DNA of 64,000 nucleotides from Acanthococcus lagerstroemiae (Eukaryota; Arthropoda; Insecta; Hemiptera; Eriococcidae). A program made the translations under genes and the position numbers. Positions 12,709 through 24,813 of this stretch are shown here, one piece after another (within the stretch, counting starts at the first letter, position 1; every line of letters begins with the position of its first letter). Location of the stretch: assembly GCA_031841125.1 (NCBI GenBank), contig CM063106.1, positions 7,750,001-7,814,000 on the forward strand, read 5' to 3'. A model generated the notes under the pieces. It saw nothing but the letters and a program-made list of their open reading frames with translations, searched no databases and was not told the DNA's origin.

Positions 12709-13072
12709 CCAGAAAAGCTACTGCAGCTGCTGCGGACCCCCGGCAGGGCTCACCCGCCGCCGCCACCTTCCTGCGTCGCCACACGTACCAAGGCGAGATA
12801 GGTGAGGGGTGAGTGAAGAGGAAGCTCGTCCAGCTGTGGGGAACCTAAATTCAAGATTAGTGCTGGAGCGTTCAGTAGATGACTCCATGGTGGTCCTCGC
12901 AGGACAGCGCGCCCCGGAAGCGGAATGGCGAAACGCCGCTCGGGCGTGCTTCAAAGCGTTCCTCTTTTCACCGATCCGATACGCGAAAGGGTAGTTTCCG
13001 GAGCCGGAGGTGCGGTATCTCAGGAGCCACTATAGCATATGTGCATCGCCATACGTCCCACCACACCATTCC
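12709..13072 (+). mobile_element. R1-like non-LTR retrotransposon, short 3' copy
   Basis: Starts near the end of the coding region (CTGCTGCGGACCCCCGGC), passes the shared GTGAGGGGTGAGTGAAG stop region and ends GCATCGCCATACGTCCCACC. CTCTCTTTC at 12700-12708 and 13073-13081 may be a 9 bp target duplication, though it is a simple sequence. Confidence 0.75.
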
Positions 13073-13254
13073 CTCTCTTTCTCGAATTAAAAACACGTCG
13101 AAAGAAATTTTAGCATTAGCCACAAAAAATTAAGTGTTTTTGACCCCAAAATCATAGTTTATTTAAAAAAACAAGTCATTGAAATACAAAAAGATTCTCT
13201 CTTGCCTTCCCCTATCTCCGCCATTTCATTGAATGAGTCATCACCGCTCTTGAA

Positions 13255-13680
13255 TAATGCTGATTAAGTCTGAAGAATCTGAAAGAATCTTTAGCAAGCC
13301 TAAAAGTGTCTGAAAGGATCTTCAGCAAGTCTGAAAGCGTCATTAAAAAGGCTTGCATAAGTATTGAACAGTTTTAGCGAACACTAAAGAAGATTGACAA
13401 GCATTTTGAAAATCGTCTTCTTATTTCGAACAAGCACAAAAAAATTTTATTCATCACCCAATCTATAGGAGGCTTGATAAACGTTGGAAGAGTAGTACAT
13501 TAAACGTTTCTTGAATATGCGGTGAGTCTTAACAAAAACTTTGAAGAATTTTAACAAGTCTGAAATAGTCTTTTGAATACGCGTCTCAGCTAGTTTCAAA
13601 ACGTTTCCGAAGACTTAAAGAGTTATAGGGAGTCGTAAACGAGTTTTAAAAACTTTTAATGAGTCTTTAAGTAATAAAAA
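13255..13680. repeat. Degenerate AGTCTGA tandem repeat, locus 2
   Basis: AAGTCTGAAGAATCTGAAAG at 13266, then GTCTGAAAG, AAGTCTGAAA, GTCTTAAC, AGTCGTAA and GAGTCTTTAA at irregular 15-40 bp spacing. Same family as 1900-2565 and 28460-29350. Confidence 0.5.
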
Positions 13681-13699
13681 TCGTGACGTCCAGAAGATC

Positions 13700-14900
13700 C
13701 TCACATGAAAACGTTGACGATTGGAGAGTTTTAGTTTAAGTATAGCCATCTTCTATTTTTGCGAGGGAAAATTTGTTAGTATTATGATGATCTGATGAAT
13801 ATTAAAAATTTACCCGGTGAATAATTTAGTGAGTTGAAGAATTTTTACTCACACTGATTTGGAAAGACATTTTTAATTCTAACGTCAATAAGGAAATAGT
13901 CTATAGTATAAATCATTCGAAATTTGCCAATATTTCTCCCTCTTTTCCGCTCATTTACCATCCCGATGGCGAAAAAATTATCAACGGAGTAGGAAGAATG
14001 GAGGTAAGAAACATAATTCTCTCGTATTTTGAATGGCCCTTCCCAAGACTGCTCCGTGGATCCGCCACTGCTTCTGATGAAATGAAAGTATGATGAATGC
14101 GTGGACCAGTATGTTTCGAAACGTACAAGTCGACGTTACTATTTTTTAGTGTCCAAAGGGAAGATCCCTCGGTCCCAAATTCCCTGAAGATTCACAATTT
14201 TCTCGACTAAATTTTTTATGCATTCTAATTCAATTCCATTAAGAAGTAAATAAATATGTAACGGAATGACTCGGCCAATCCAACGTTAGTGCCTTGGCAC
14301 GCACCCATGAGGGAAGCTGTGGAGACAGTAGGGGTTATAGCCTTTCCCTCCCCAATCAAAAAGTACTTTCACCTTTAATGAATGTTGCTTCAAAAATACA
14401 AAAATTAATATAGCTCGCTCCACTCGCGAATCTTGTAATTACCTTTTCATTTTTCACCCTTTTTCAGAAAAAAATTTCTGGTTGCGAGCCTGTTAGCGTT
14501 AATTACATTGCGCCTAATGTTCTCCAATATTTGAGCTTTTACTTCCGGCTTCTATAGCGCATTATATATTGAGTGTCGAAGAGAAATGGAAAAAAAGTCG
14601 ATTTAAACATAAAAGATGAACGATAAAATTGAAGTTTTTTCTTTTGTCATTCGTTTTAAACAATTATTCTTCATTTGGCTTCGATTTAGGCCTCCAAAAG
14701 CAAATACCATTAGTAATAATAATAACTGTTCCTCTATTTTTATTTTCAAACGACTGAGCGTTCATAAGTTTGAAAAAAAGTTTTCCCTCTTAATTTTTCC
14801 AAATCTAATCTTGCATTTCCCCTTCCATTTATCAATTCAAGTTTGTGAAGAATTGAAGTCATGACTTTTCTTTTCTCTCTGCCTTCCGAACTAGAATTTG
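13700..14900. other. Stretch without recognised genes
   Basis: AT-rich intergenic sequence. I see no coding signal or clear repeat ends; 14616-14864 is open by chance in AT-rich DNA. Confidence 0.5.
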
Positions 14901-14910
14901 GTGCGCAAAC

Positions 14911-15155
14911 CAGGGACGGAACTACAGATGGGTGTGGGGCTTTGACCCCTCCCCCCGTATGTAGCCGTCGGCAAATTTTGAAACTGCTCATTTGAACTTT
15001 TCATTTTGTAAGAACGTTTGTTTGTTTGTTTATTTGTTTTCTTCAATTAAAAAATATTTCGATTAGATAATCGGCAAGTTTTCAATTTTTTTAAAATTTT
15101 GTCGGCAAATTTTTCTTCTTCATCCCCTTAAACTGAAAGTGAAATTTCGTCTCTG
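14911..15155. mobile_element. hAT-type non-autonomous element
   Basis: Ends CAGGGACGGAACTAC and the inverse of CAGAGACGAAATTTC. Flanked by GCGCAAAC and ATGCAAAC (6 of 8), as expected of an old 8 bp hAT target duplication. No coding capacity. Confidence 0.6.
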
Positions 15156-15797
15156 ATGCAAACTTCGAAATAAATATTTGCTTCCTTTTACTAACTAGAA
15201 AATGAAGAAATTCTTAGTAAAAGAGAAATTTTTAACGATGAAAAACCAAAATATTCTAAGAAAAATTTGAAGAAAATAACTTCTTTATGATTTTGACTTA
15301 TTCAATATAAATTTTCAGTAAAAGGAGTTTTCATATGAAAAATTAAAACTTTATATTTTCTTGATTGGTCATCATGGGGTAGAATTTTCTTTCACTGACA
15401 ACCCCCAAATGAAAACTTTTTTCTGTCTCCCAAGTATAATATTTTAGGAATTTCCTAGAGCGCTGAATTCGAAAATTTCATAGGATTCTTCTTGGGTCTT
15501 CGATTTAGGTTTCAAAAGCCAAAACTGACTCTTGAAGTGATGAAAATGGACTTCTAGGAAACCGATTCAAAAATCAAAAGAGGGGAAAGGGTCACTTAAT
15601 TCGGAAATTCCATCAGCGCATTGCACAATTTTTGATATCGACTCGGATAGGACACAAAAACTTAAATGAGAACTCAAATTGGACGAACTTGGTTCAATCT
15701 TCCAAAATTTTCTAAAACACTGAATTATCAAAATCCAAACGGGAGTAAAAATTTCAAAATGTTCCAAGGACGAATTATCGGGGGATGAAAGAAGGTA

Positions 15798-17255
15798 CAT
15801 TCACGACGGGCTCGCCCAGTCAACCAAGGGCGAGTGTACCCCAGTGCTGATATGCGATCTCGATGTATGGGCAGGCAGGTCTCATGGAGAGCTGAATCTC
15901 CACCTGACCCGAGTCCTATGCGGCCACGGGTAGGCACGTACCTACATCGGATGGCAATAGTGTCGAGCCCCGTGCGTACGGACTGTGATCGATGGTGTGG
16001 TGGGACGTATGGCGATGCACGCATGCCAAAGTGGCCCCTGTGATACCGCACCCCCGGCCACGGGAACTACCCTTTCGAGTATCGCGTCAGTGACCGGAGG
16101 GACGCCTTTGTGCCAGGCCTGAGCCCCCATTTCTACGGAACGGTGCGCGCGTCCTACCAAGGCCACCATGAGGTTCCCTACTGACCGAGGTCCGCACTCC
16201 CTGAGCGCTCGCTTAGAATTTTCAGACAGCCGGACACGCTGCCTCTTTCCACTCACCCCTCACCTCCTCGTCTTGGTCCGCGTGTTAACGCAGGCAGGTG
16301 GTGATGACGGGTGAGCCCTGCCGGTGGGTCCGCAACGCAGCTGCAGCAGCTCTTCTAGAATGGTACAGGGTTCTCCTCCTGTTCGATGGTGTGGGCCGAG
16401 CTTGGTGAATCGCTGTCCCTCTGTCTCGACCACTCCGTCTGCATCTTCTTCTTCATGATGGCCGAGACAAAGGCCGAACCCCGGTTCCAACTGCTTCCGT
16501 TCTTCATCATCTCCGGAACCAGGGTGTCCGACGCGAAACGGCTGATCACGTCGCCGCCGTCGTCTTCTTCTTCTTCTCCGTCGTCGCCGCCAGGATCGAT
16601 CGCTGTTGTGGCCGTCCCGCGCCTCTACTGCTCCCAGGCCTCACACTCGAGCCTCACACTCAAGGACTGTGATCGATGGGCGGAGAACAACCCCTGGCAC
16701 ACCCTGTTCGATTGTGAGAGGTGCGGGACGGCAACAGTGATCGATCCCAGCGGAAACACAAGCGATAGTGACGGTGTGAATAGCCATCTCGCGCCGGACA
16801 CTCCTTGGTTCCGGAAATGTTGAAGAGTGGAAGCGGATGGAACCGGGTGTCGGCCTTTGTCTCGAACATCATAAAGAAGAAGATGCAGGCAGAGTGGTCG
16901 AGGCAGAGGGCCGACGGGCAAAACTCGGCCCACACCATCGAACAACAACTCTGTACCATCCTAGAGCTGCTGCAGACCCTCCGGCAGATCTCACCCGCCG
17001 TCACCACCTTCCTGAGTCGCCACGCATACCAAGACGAGGAAGTGAGGGGTGAGTGAAGGAAGCGCGTCCGTCTGTGGTACACTCGAATTCCAGGTTAATA
17101 CTGGATGAGAGTTACCTCGGTCAGTAGAGTGTCTCATGGTGACCCTGGCAGGACAGCGCGCACCGGAAGCGGAAAGGCGAAATGGGACCCCGGCATCAAT
17201 GCGTCCCTCTAGTCAGTAATGCGATACTCGAAAGGGTAGTTTCCGAGATCGTCAT
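15798..17255 (+). mobile_element. R1-like non-LTR retrotransposon, host copy split by a nested copy
   Basis: Forward copy in two parts, 15798-15995 and 16664-17255. Translation across the gap gives HGELNLHLTRVLCGHG, TYLHRMAIVSSP, RWAENNPWHTLFDCER, then LAPDT and LKSGSGWNRVSAFVSNIIKK. The HLTxxLxGHGxFxxYLHR ... HTLFxC pattern is the C-terminal zinc-finger region of R1-clade reverse transcriptases. The frame is broken in several places. After the stop region (GTGAGGGGTGAGTGAAGG) the 3' UTR runs to about 17255 and lacks the usual terminal CATACGTCCCACCACAC. Confidence 0.85.
15996..16663 (-). mobile_element. R1-like non-LTR retrotransposon inserted into another copy, 16 bp target duplication
   Basis: A reverse copy of 668 bp. 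Its 3' end (reverse complement CATACGTCCCACCACA) abuts 15995; its 5' truncation is at 16663. GGACTGTGATCGATGG flanks it exactly at 15980-15995 and 16664-16679, and that word belongs to the coding sequence of the interrupted forward copy. In its own frame the tail reads VISRFASDTLVPEMMKNGSS followed by WNRGSAFVSAIMKK. The 5' end holds a short direct repeat of GAGTGTGAGGC. Confidence 0.92.
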
Positions 17256-17667
17256 GCACTCCACTAAGGGGAGGGGGTACAACCAGTCTTTAAAAATCAA
17301 AATTTAGTCGAAACTATTAAATTAGAGAGAAAAAAACATGAATAAACCAAAATTAGGAACTACAGAAACAGCTATTTTCATAATTTACTTGGGTTTTTAA
17401 CGTCGATCAATTTCTGTCAATCCCTAGATTTCAAATATTGGCTTGTGATTGATATAAACTTAAATACGAGCTTCTCCATTTAACATTACTCACAAAACTT
17501 TCCATTTGACTCAAAAATAAAGTCCAGTTAAAATCTAAGAGCCATTATTAAATTGAGGAGAAATATTCCAAAACGGCCTATGTAGGGTATAGCTATTTTT
17601 TTCGAAACTCGTTTTATAGCGCTATCTGGTGGAAAATATAATATGTACACACATTCCTACACTGTCA

Positions 17668-17809
17668 GAGAAATGGAGGCTCGGGCCCGGCCCCGAAGCG
17701 TTCCCCTCGGCACTGATGCGATGCCCGAAATGGTAGTTTCCGGTGCTGGGGGTGCAATGTTTTAGGGGCCACTTTGGCATGCGTGCATCGCCATACGTCC
17801 CAACACACC
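17668..17809 (+). mobile_element. R1-like 3' UTR fragment, 142 bp
   Basis: Begins GAGAAATGGAGGCTCGGGCC and ends TCGCCATACGTCCCAACACA. ACACTGTCA at 17659-17667 and 17810-17818 is a likely 9 bp target duplication. Only the 3' UTR is present. Confidence 0.78.
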
Positions 17810-18612
17810 ACACTGTCAACCTACCAATATTCAGATAGGTGTTCTACTAGGCAACCTAAGAGTCACTGGTGGCACACACGTATGTAGTATACATAAAAGT
17901 ACCATGTTATCTCATACTTCTGTAACATTTTGAAAAGTGGACAGAGGCCGTTTTGGAATATCGCTCCTCAATTTTATTAGCCCCCCCCCCCCTCCGACAA
18001 AAAATATATACATAATATAAATGTAACAACTTTCCTTTCGATAGTTCAATCGATTTCTAAAAATCATATACTACCTCTGGAAATTCGTGTTTTATGCTTT
18101 TCTCTAAAGATTCGGATGTTTGTAATGATGAAAATGAATCAATGAACTGTAACAATTTCAAATTTGAATTTTCTGGCAACAAGCTTAGTGAGATAACAAC
18201 CATTCGATAATTCGAACCTGGTGATCATAAAAATTCTACAGCAGTGGTCTGCTCGATTTATAAAAACTAATTAGTGCTTGTCTATTTCGGTTTATAGACT
18301 ATTTTAAACTCGAATCGGATCTAGAATTTCGCGCATGTCCGAGTTCAACGATCTTTAAAGTCTGCAATTTTGAGAGCCTGTCCGCTTCGAAATCTCATTT
18401 TGAATTCTGGGGTCCCACATGCAGGCTCGCAGCACCCGTTTCTTAGCCCGACCGTGCTTAGTTCTACATTTTTTTCTTCTTTTTAGCAGTGCGCATAAAG
18501 TAATTTGTATAATGCTTAGGTATCTGTAAATATAGGTATGTGTAACTCTTATGTACTAGCCCGACCTCAAATTGAGCAGCCCAACCTAAGTGACAGAGTG
18601 CGCTACGGGCCT

Positions 18613-18830
18613 CGTTTTCTAATTTACTCTCCACCCGAGTCCTGAAATCCTCCCTTTCGAGCATTACTTCAGAGACGTGTGGGAGGCTGTTAGGTCTGTC
18701 TCAGCCCTCTTCCCTTCTGACCGAAAACCCGGCCTAGGTCGAAATCTGGCGAGTTGCTACGTGGGCTCGAACCCGGGACCTCCGGATTCCGAGACCAACG
18801 CGCTATCCACTCGGCCAACCAGACCTCTGT
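18613..18830 (-). mobile_element. tRNA-derived SINE with 12 bp target duplication
   Basis: On the reverse strand it starts near ACAGAGGTCTGGTTGGCCGA. It has an A-box TGGCCGAGTGG and a B-box GGTTCGAGCCC about 44 bp apart, then a non-tRNA body and a tail ending TTAGAAAACG. CGCTACGGGCCT is present on both sides (18601-18612 and 18831-18842). An acceptor-like pairing GGTCTGG/CCAGATT is still visible, but the T-stem is mispaired, so this is a retroposed element and not a working tRNA gene. Confidence 0.82.
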
Positions 18831-19552
18831 CGCTACGGGCCTGCTCACTTGTGCGGATATAAAAAAACTTGCCGAGTTGATTCGAAGTCATCAGTGATCT
18901 TGAAAATTCCTTTTTAATGCTGGATTCGATTTTTCGCGACCATGTAAAGTTTGTTCATGAGTGTGACAAATGTGGACCAGATACAAACTTTGGTGGGTTT
19001 TGAAATAAGCGACAGAAAGTCTCTATTTCGATACCTTACTCAATTTTCTGAGATATTTCAATTTTATCCACATCGTGAATCAAATTTTGAATGTTGGGTC
19101 TCTCCCAATACGGGAGCACGGGTTGAAATTTCAACAGCATCCTTGAGAAACGAAATTATCCTTTTCCGGAGCACGTTCAATTCTGCCTCATAGCGATATG
19201 ACAGTTTGACAAAATGGTCGAGACTTGTCTGCAGGATCGAATGGCACTGGTAACTCAATCTTGGGCACAAAACCGTTTTTTGAAAGGCACTGTTTTTAAT
19301 GCAAGCAAAAGCCAACTTACTGGAAACGATTTACTTACCAGTATTCCGCAAAAATATATCGAATCTCAAAGTTTTCCGAGTCGGTGAAACCAGATGCAAT
19401 CGATATCGATATGGATCACGCACGTAGCTTCGTTCGAGGTACACGGACCATCGCGAATGGCGTGATATGTCTCACTCGGATTTTCTTTTGATGCAACACA
19501 CAAAAAAAAACCTAATTAATGTATTATAACGGGCCTTGAATCAAACTATTAT

Positions 19553-19969
19553 CGTTACACGGCGTAGGAATATGAATCGAACTTCTTCAGACCTTCGACG
19601 ATAGGTCGGTGTTGTGGTTGAAAAGACGAATATTGTACAGCTACAGTTCCGCCGATGAACTTGACAACAATAGATCGATATGGTGATCGTTGTTCTAATC
19701 GCGCAATAATAAGCAGAGAATATTGTTTTTCACTCAGCTCGATCTTCCGTCTTGGCTTATCTAGGTATAGGTAGAGGCGCGTGCTGCAAAGGTACCTGCG
19801 GTCTATACCTGCCACAGACGTCATCACGCTCACATGTGGTTTTCCAGCGGCGCATGAGTGTGACTGCGAGGGAATACCGAGCAATCGGTTCATCATGAAG
19901 CGCTGTCACATGCTCATTCGTAGCGACTATAGTGTACCGGTTTCCGTATTCCTATCGCAGTAACGTAAT
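19553..19969. mobile_element. Possible inverted-repeat element holding a 113-codon ORF
   Basis: CGTTACACGGCGTAGGAATA at 19554 is imperfectly inverted by TATTCCTATCGCAGTAACG at 19949-19967. Between them the reverse strand has an open frame 19555-19896 of 113 codons that I do not recognise. The interior is richer in G+C than its surroundings. The ends are short and the interpretation uncertain. Confidence 0.35.
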
Positions 19970-21794
19970 AGCTACTTTCGTGTCAAGTGCTGAAAATGAC
20001 TCATCGGCTATTGATGGGAACAGTATTTTTGTAATGCCGCACTCAAAAGTAACCCACCGTGGAACGGTATGGATTAACGGCCTCACATCTCAAAATAGCG
20101 GGTTACTTCGCTCGCAGACCCCGTTGAAAATGCGTCATTTTCGATTCGACATAGTCGAAATTAATGATTATCGACTGTAAAATAATATTACTCATGGGCG
20201 TCGCTACAGGGTGGGGGGGGGAGGAGATCAAAATTACCCTCCCCCACCCCTTCAAATTCAAAAGTCGATAATTATGTTCATACGTGTAGCTATAAAAAGT
20301 TTCTGAACGAATTAGTACCATGTGATACCGCAATTAGTAGTACCGTACCATACACTTAACTCGCAATACACATACACAGGGTGTCTAACAAAATCGAAAT
20401 CTGAAAATAAATGACCCCCCCCCCCCCCAACCATTAGCTATGAATGGGCTGAAATAACAAACTAAAGCTGAATATACTTCTTCGTTTACAATACTATATT
20501 TTCATGGGGGAAAATCTAATTTTATTGCATGAGGTAGATGAGCCCAATAAGGCCCAATATACCAATCTTGACTGCTATACTTAAGACTGCATTAAACCGT
20601 ACAGCAAAGTTGTTCCTTCTTGATATGGCAATACTGTCCAATTGTTTTTATCAAGATATTAGTCCACTGGTGCGAGATATTCCGATTGATGATTTTCCAA
20701 TAACGTAAAAAGTGCTCCGATATGTTTTTTGTGTAACTTGAAGGACTTTTACGAGCATTATGTTAGTCAAATGGAATGTATCCAGAAATCAAACATTGGA
20801 CAGTTGTTGCAATAGTAGTTGGTTAACGATCGACGTCAGAAAAGTGAAATTTGAGCAATTTTGGAACCGAGATGTGCGATACTCACAAAAAATAGTGTTA
20901 TGTAACCTCTTTTTTTTTTGTCTACCCGGATTGATCGAAAGACCATACCACGGGGCCTCCCCTTCTCCTCCCACTATTGGAGCGGGCTCTGATGAGGGAC
21001 ATGCATTTTAATGATACCTCATGTCACCTTATTAACCACAGAAATTGTTCCTGGGTAATGTGGTGATATGTCTGTCTATCTATCTCTATATAGCCTAGTA
21101 TATGTTCTATTTATATGTCTCATCCGGTGTATTCTTTTCAGCAGGAACCAGCCCCGGCAGGAAGAGCCGCAGTGCAGACAACAAGTTGTCCATCACAACA
21201 GTCCCACCGAGGTCGGCACCCACTCTTATACTCACTGATAGGGCACATTGTTTTGTTGTCCATGGCTGTGATTGGCCCACTCTCTGCTGTTGGTCTTCAA
21301 CACAACATTATCAAAGGGGTAGTGTTATGTAACCTAATAAGGCCCAACCTGGTAAGATCAATTGATTATTATTTCAGTTATAACTTACTCATAAAATTCT
21401 ATTTGAACCACGCTTAACTTTTTATTTACCGAATTTCAGGTCTGGCTTATTAGGTATTAGGTTGGGTCTTATTAGGTTATAAGCCCAGCCTTCTTTGATG
21501 CGCTAGCCTTATCAAGTTTTGAAAAAGGGGTATTTGTATTAGAAGATCTAAGCAACGTGGAGCAGTATAGAAACATTTCAAGCTAGCCAATTTTTAAATA
21601 TTTCAGTCGACGACTATAACACAAAAAAGGAAAAACATGAAATCACTCACATGAAAGTCTGGAGAGCCAAGACCTTAAATTAGGACCTTATTGAGCTCAC
21701 CTACCTTAATACGCGTATGGTGATCACAACTCACATGAGCATGTGATACATGCGAAGACTCTTGTAAGCTGATATTTCAATTTATCGTTGTTAT

Positions 21795-22416
21795 CAGGGC
21801 TGCAATTCTCGTACACAAAAAATAGCGAAATATGCGCATATTTTATGCACTGAATTCAGTTTAAATAATATGCCATAAATATGCGCCAAAATTGTAAAAT
21901 ATGCATAAATATGCAAATACAATATGGGTAGGTACTCGTATATCATTTCAAAGGGAAAATTAATTTGGATACACTGAGACAATTTTTATCATATTTTAAA
22001 ATGATCCAGCAAAGTACCTCTTTAAGAGTCCAATTTTTTTTAATAGGGATGCACCTAGGAGATAATGCACCTATTCGTAATTTCTTGATGATTGATGAAT
22101 GTGATGCGGGCAAGAAAATGGTTATCTCACGTTCAAAAGAACATATTTTTCTAAAATTTGTCTATTGATTTATTAACCATTAAGTCTTCTCAATTTTTTT
22201 TTTTTTTGAGTCAAACATCATTCCCAGAACTAAAAAAAAACTTTTTTTTTGGGGGGGGGGATTGAAAAATAAGCAAAATTGGTGCAAAATATGCAAAATA
22301 TGCAGGATGAAGTGCTACTCATTTGACTCAGAGTTCTGTGATTCGTGAAGATCTCTTGAAACTTATATCCATACGCCAGAGATAAAATATGCATTCGCAT
22401 AAAAATTGCAGCCCTG
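21795..22416. mobile_element. hAT-type non-autonomous element, 622 bp
   Basis: Ends CAGGGCTGCAATT and AATTGCAGCCCTG are perfect inverses, flanked by GTTGTTAT and GTCATTAT (6 of 8). The interior is AT-rich with repeated ATATGC/GCATAT words and a poly-T/poly-G stretch at 22241-22260. Confidence 0.72.
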
Positions 22417-22726
22417 GTCATTATAATCGAATTTTCCATTTCTAAATTCTTTTTTCTCTCTTTCAAGGTATAGTTTGCTAATTCTTAAATATTTAAATGA
22501 CCATGACTGAAAATAAATGGCTTAAATGACTGTTAGACACTTTGATACAAGAGCAATTTTCTAGAAAGTGTACTTTTTCAACTTCTAATTTTTCAATTCT
22601 CAAAGTAGGTACTTTTATTTTCGTCCGATCTTTTTGTAAATCCAATCCCTACTCTCTCCAAAATAAGTATTTGAATTTTGATGTTCACTTTTATCATTGG
22701 TTCTCAGGAAGTGTATATATTATACA

Positions 22727-23606
22727 TGTTACGGTACATGATGTAAATCTGATAATGATGTTAATGGCCGAGAAATAACGTTAACTATGAAAACCAACGG
22801 GCATGCACGTTGAAGACCGGGAAATATCGTGAACACCCATTTTGTCTACAATTTACTTGGGAAGTCTTGTAAATTTCAGATAATATTAGAATTGGACCGG
22901 GCTTTCTCAAGATTTCCCAATACATTTTGGGAAATCTTGGCATTTTGGACCATCTTGATGTGAGTAGTCCGGCTAAACAGCTAAAATAGTTTATTTTCAA
23001 ACTCTTCAGTTTTGTCGTCATACTGGGAACGGGTAACTGTGAGAATGTGTACCCGATGCGCAAAATCTTACCAGTTACCGGGATAACTAAACTGGAACAA
23101 GGGTAACCCGAGGGTAACGAATCGGTAACTTTTCCGCGGGTAACTGAGTAACTAGAAGGTGCATCGGGTACCTGGAAGCCTGAGATCCAAAGGCGAGATT
23201 TCTTTATTTGGCTCGAATAGGTCAACAATACCAAACTCGTTCAAAGTCGACCAAATTCAACCAAAATTGACGAAACAGATAATATATAATATGAAATATG
23301 CAGGGGTGGAGTAAGCCCCTCTCCCACACACACACATGAATCTTCGAAATCGACATTTTTCGGAAAATTTAGTCATTTCGTTGACATTTTGAAACATTTT
23401 AGACAGTATAATACAATAACGCGCACGTCATTTCCCGAACTGTACTGGGCAAGGTCGATCAGCTCGGGAAGTGATGATAATTTGAACGTGTACCAACATG
23501 GCCAAGGTAGCTATGTAAATTACGTCATATCCCGGTCATTAACACCACGGCCCAAATTGCCCGGGAATTCACGTTTGATCCCGAATTTACATCATGTACC
23601 GTAACA
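22727..23606. mobile_element. Inverted-repeat element, 880 bp, perfect 22 bp ends
   Basis: TGTTACGGTACATGATGTAA at 22727 is the start of a 22 bp end that is exactly inverted at 23585-23606. The interior has many GGTAAC/GTTACC words (23033-23150). No transposase is seen. A related GGTAAC-rich stretch lies at 45440-45570. Confidence 0.72.
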
Positions 23607-23611
23607 TATGT

Positions 23612-24482
23612 ATATAGGTATACGTCCGCTATTTTCAAGTTTTCGCCAATTGATTAGAGTCGCACTGAAATTTGTTCCAATGGACCTAGAATCTCGCCAT
23701 GTAAAATTTGAGCTCAGTCTGAGGTCATTAACCCGAGCCGCCTTGACCTTAAAGTTACGTGTAATACTGAAATTTTACAAAAAAACCGAATATCTCGGAA
23801 GATATCAACTTCAGTACCAACATGCATATAACATAAAATTTTTCCTGTTAAATTTCCTATAAAAAAGATTTCATACAACTTTTCTGTAAAAATTCATATT
23901 TACCGAGATAATCGCAAGTGTGTAAAAGTTTCGAGGAACGTGGATTTTATTTTTCCTTTCATGACCGATCTTCACTCGCTAAATCGTGGCTATCTAAAAA
24001 AATATTCACTTTATGACCAAAATGCAGATAACATAAAATGTTCCTCGTTAAATTTTCTGTAAAAAATATTCTATACATCTTTTCTTTAGAAAACATATTT
24101 ATCAAGATAATCGCAAAAATGCGTGGAATTTTCGAAAGACATTGGTTTTTTTAATCATTTTGCAGCTGAAATATCTATTAATGTCGGATAATCCATACTA
24201 CAATATAACTTCAAACTTTGTCTACTGGGGTGAGCATCCCAGTTTGCCCCCCCCCTTCCACCTGGCTACGTCAATGACAGTTTGTTAGGTACCTACTATA
24301 GAGTAGACCTCGGATTATGTATGTATATCAACCATAGTCAACATTGATAATAAGATATAACATTGCGCTGTTAAGGAACAGTCACATGTTCTCAGAATTC
24401 AATGTCATTTCTTATGGGCAAATCCCTGTTTCCTATTGTTGATTGCACATCATATCGAGTCCATCATACCAAGTCTTTAACC
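23612..24482 (+). repeat. Dispersed repeat of about 0.85 kb, long copy 1
   Basis: Runs from TTTTCAAGTTTTCGCCAATTG through CTGAAATTTGTTCCAATGGA, then TTTGTCTACTGGGG and TATAGAGTAGACCTCGG. It matches 43062-43833 in inverse orientation over nearly its full length. Shorter copies lie at 24814-25130 and 42113-42745. No coding potential seen; the class is unknown. Confidence 0.7.
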
Positions 24483-24813
24483 CCTTCCCCACAGCTTTTT
24501 CCATTTTCTGGTTTTGGGAAGATTTCCCCATCCCCCATTTGTGGATCCACGTCTGATTAATCGTGCATAATTAACCTTCAACACTCTGCTTAGTTAGATT
24601 GTGTATTTTGGACTTGTCTGAGCTCAACTTAGTCGACTCTTTATTCGTGTATGGGGATTTAGACTGCACACTGATCCACGTACTACCGCGAATCTTAGCT
24701 CCACTGGTCCGCGAGTGATCACATAAGAACTGGACTGAACTCAGTGTGGGAAAGATATGGTTTTTGAATTTAGAATCGGTGGCAGTCCACCGAGACCTCA
24801 CAATGTGTGCAGT

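Noticed and set aside
15796..16680. Twin-priming (single insertion with inverted 5' part) as explanation of the head-to-head R1-like sequences
   Set aside because: Both orientations carry the same C-terminal and 3' UTR segments, and an exact 16 bp duplication brackets the reverse one; two separate insertions fit better.
16386..16823. 145-codon ORF, forward strand
   Set aside because: Crosses the junction between the nested reverse copy and the forward host copy, so it cannot be one gene.
18750..18830. Functional tRNA gene on the reverse strand
   Set aside because: A- and B-boxes are present but the T-stem is mispaired, the sequence continues into a non-tRNA body, and the unit has target duplications; it is a SINE.
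22785..23234. 149-codon ORF, reverse strand
   Set aside because: Lies wholly within the 22727-23606 inverted-repeat element, is built from GGTAAC repeats, and shows no protein motif.
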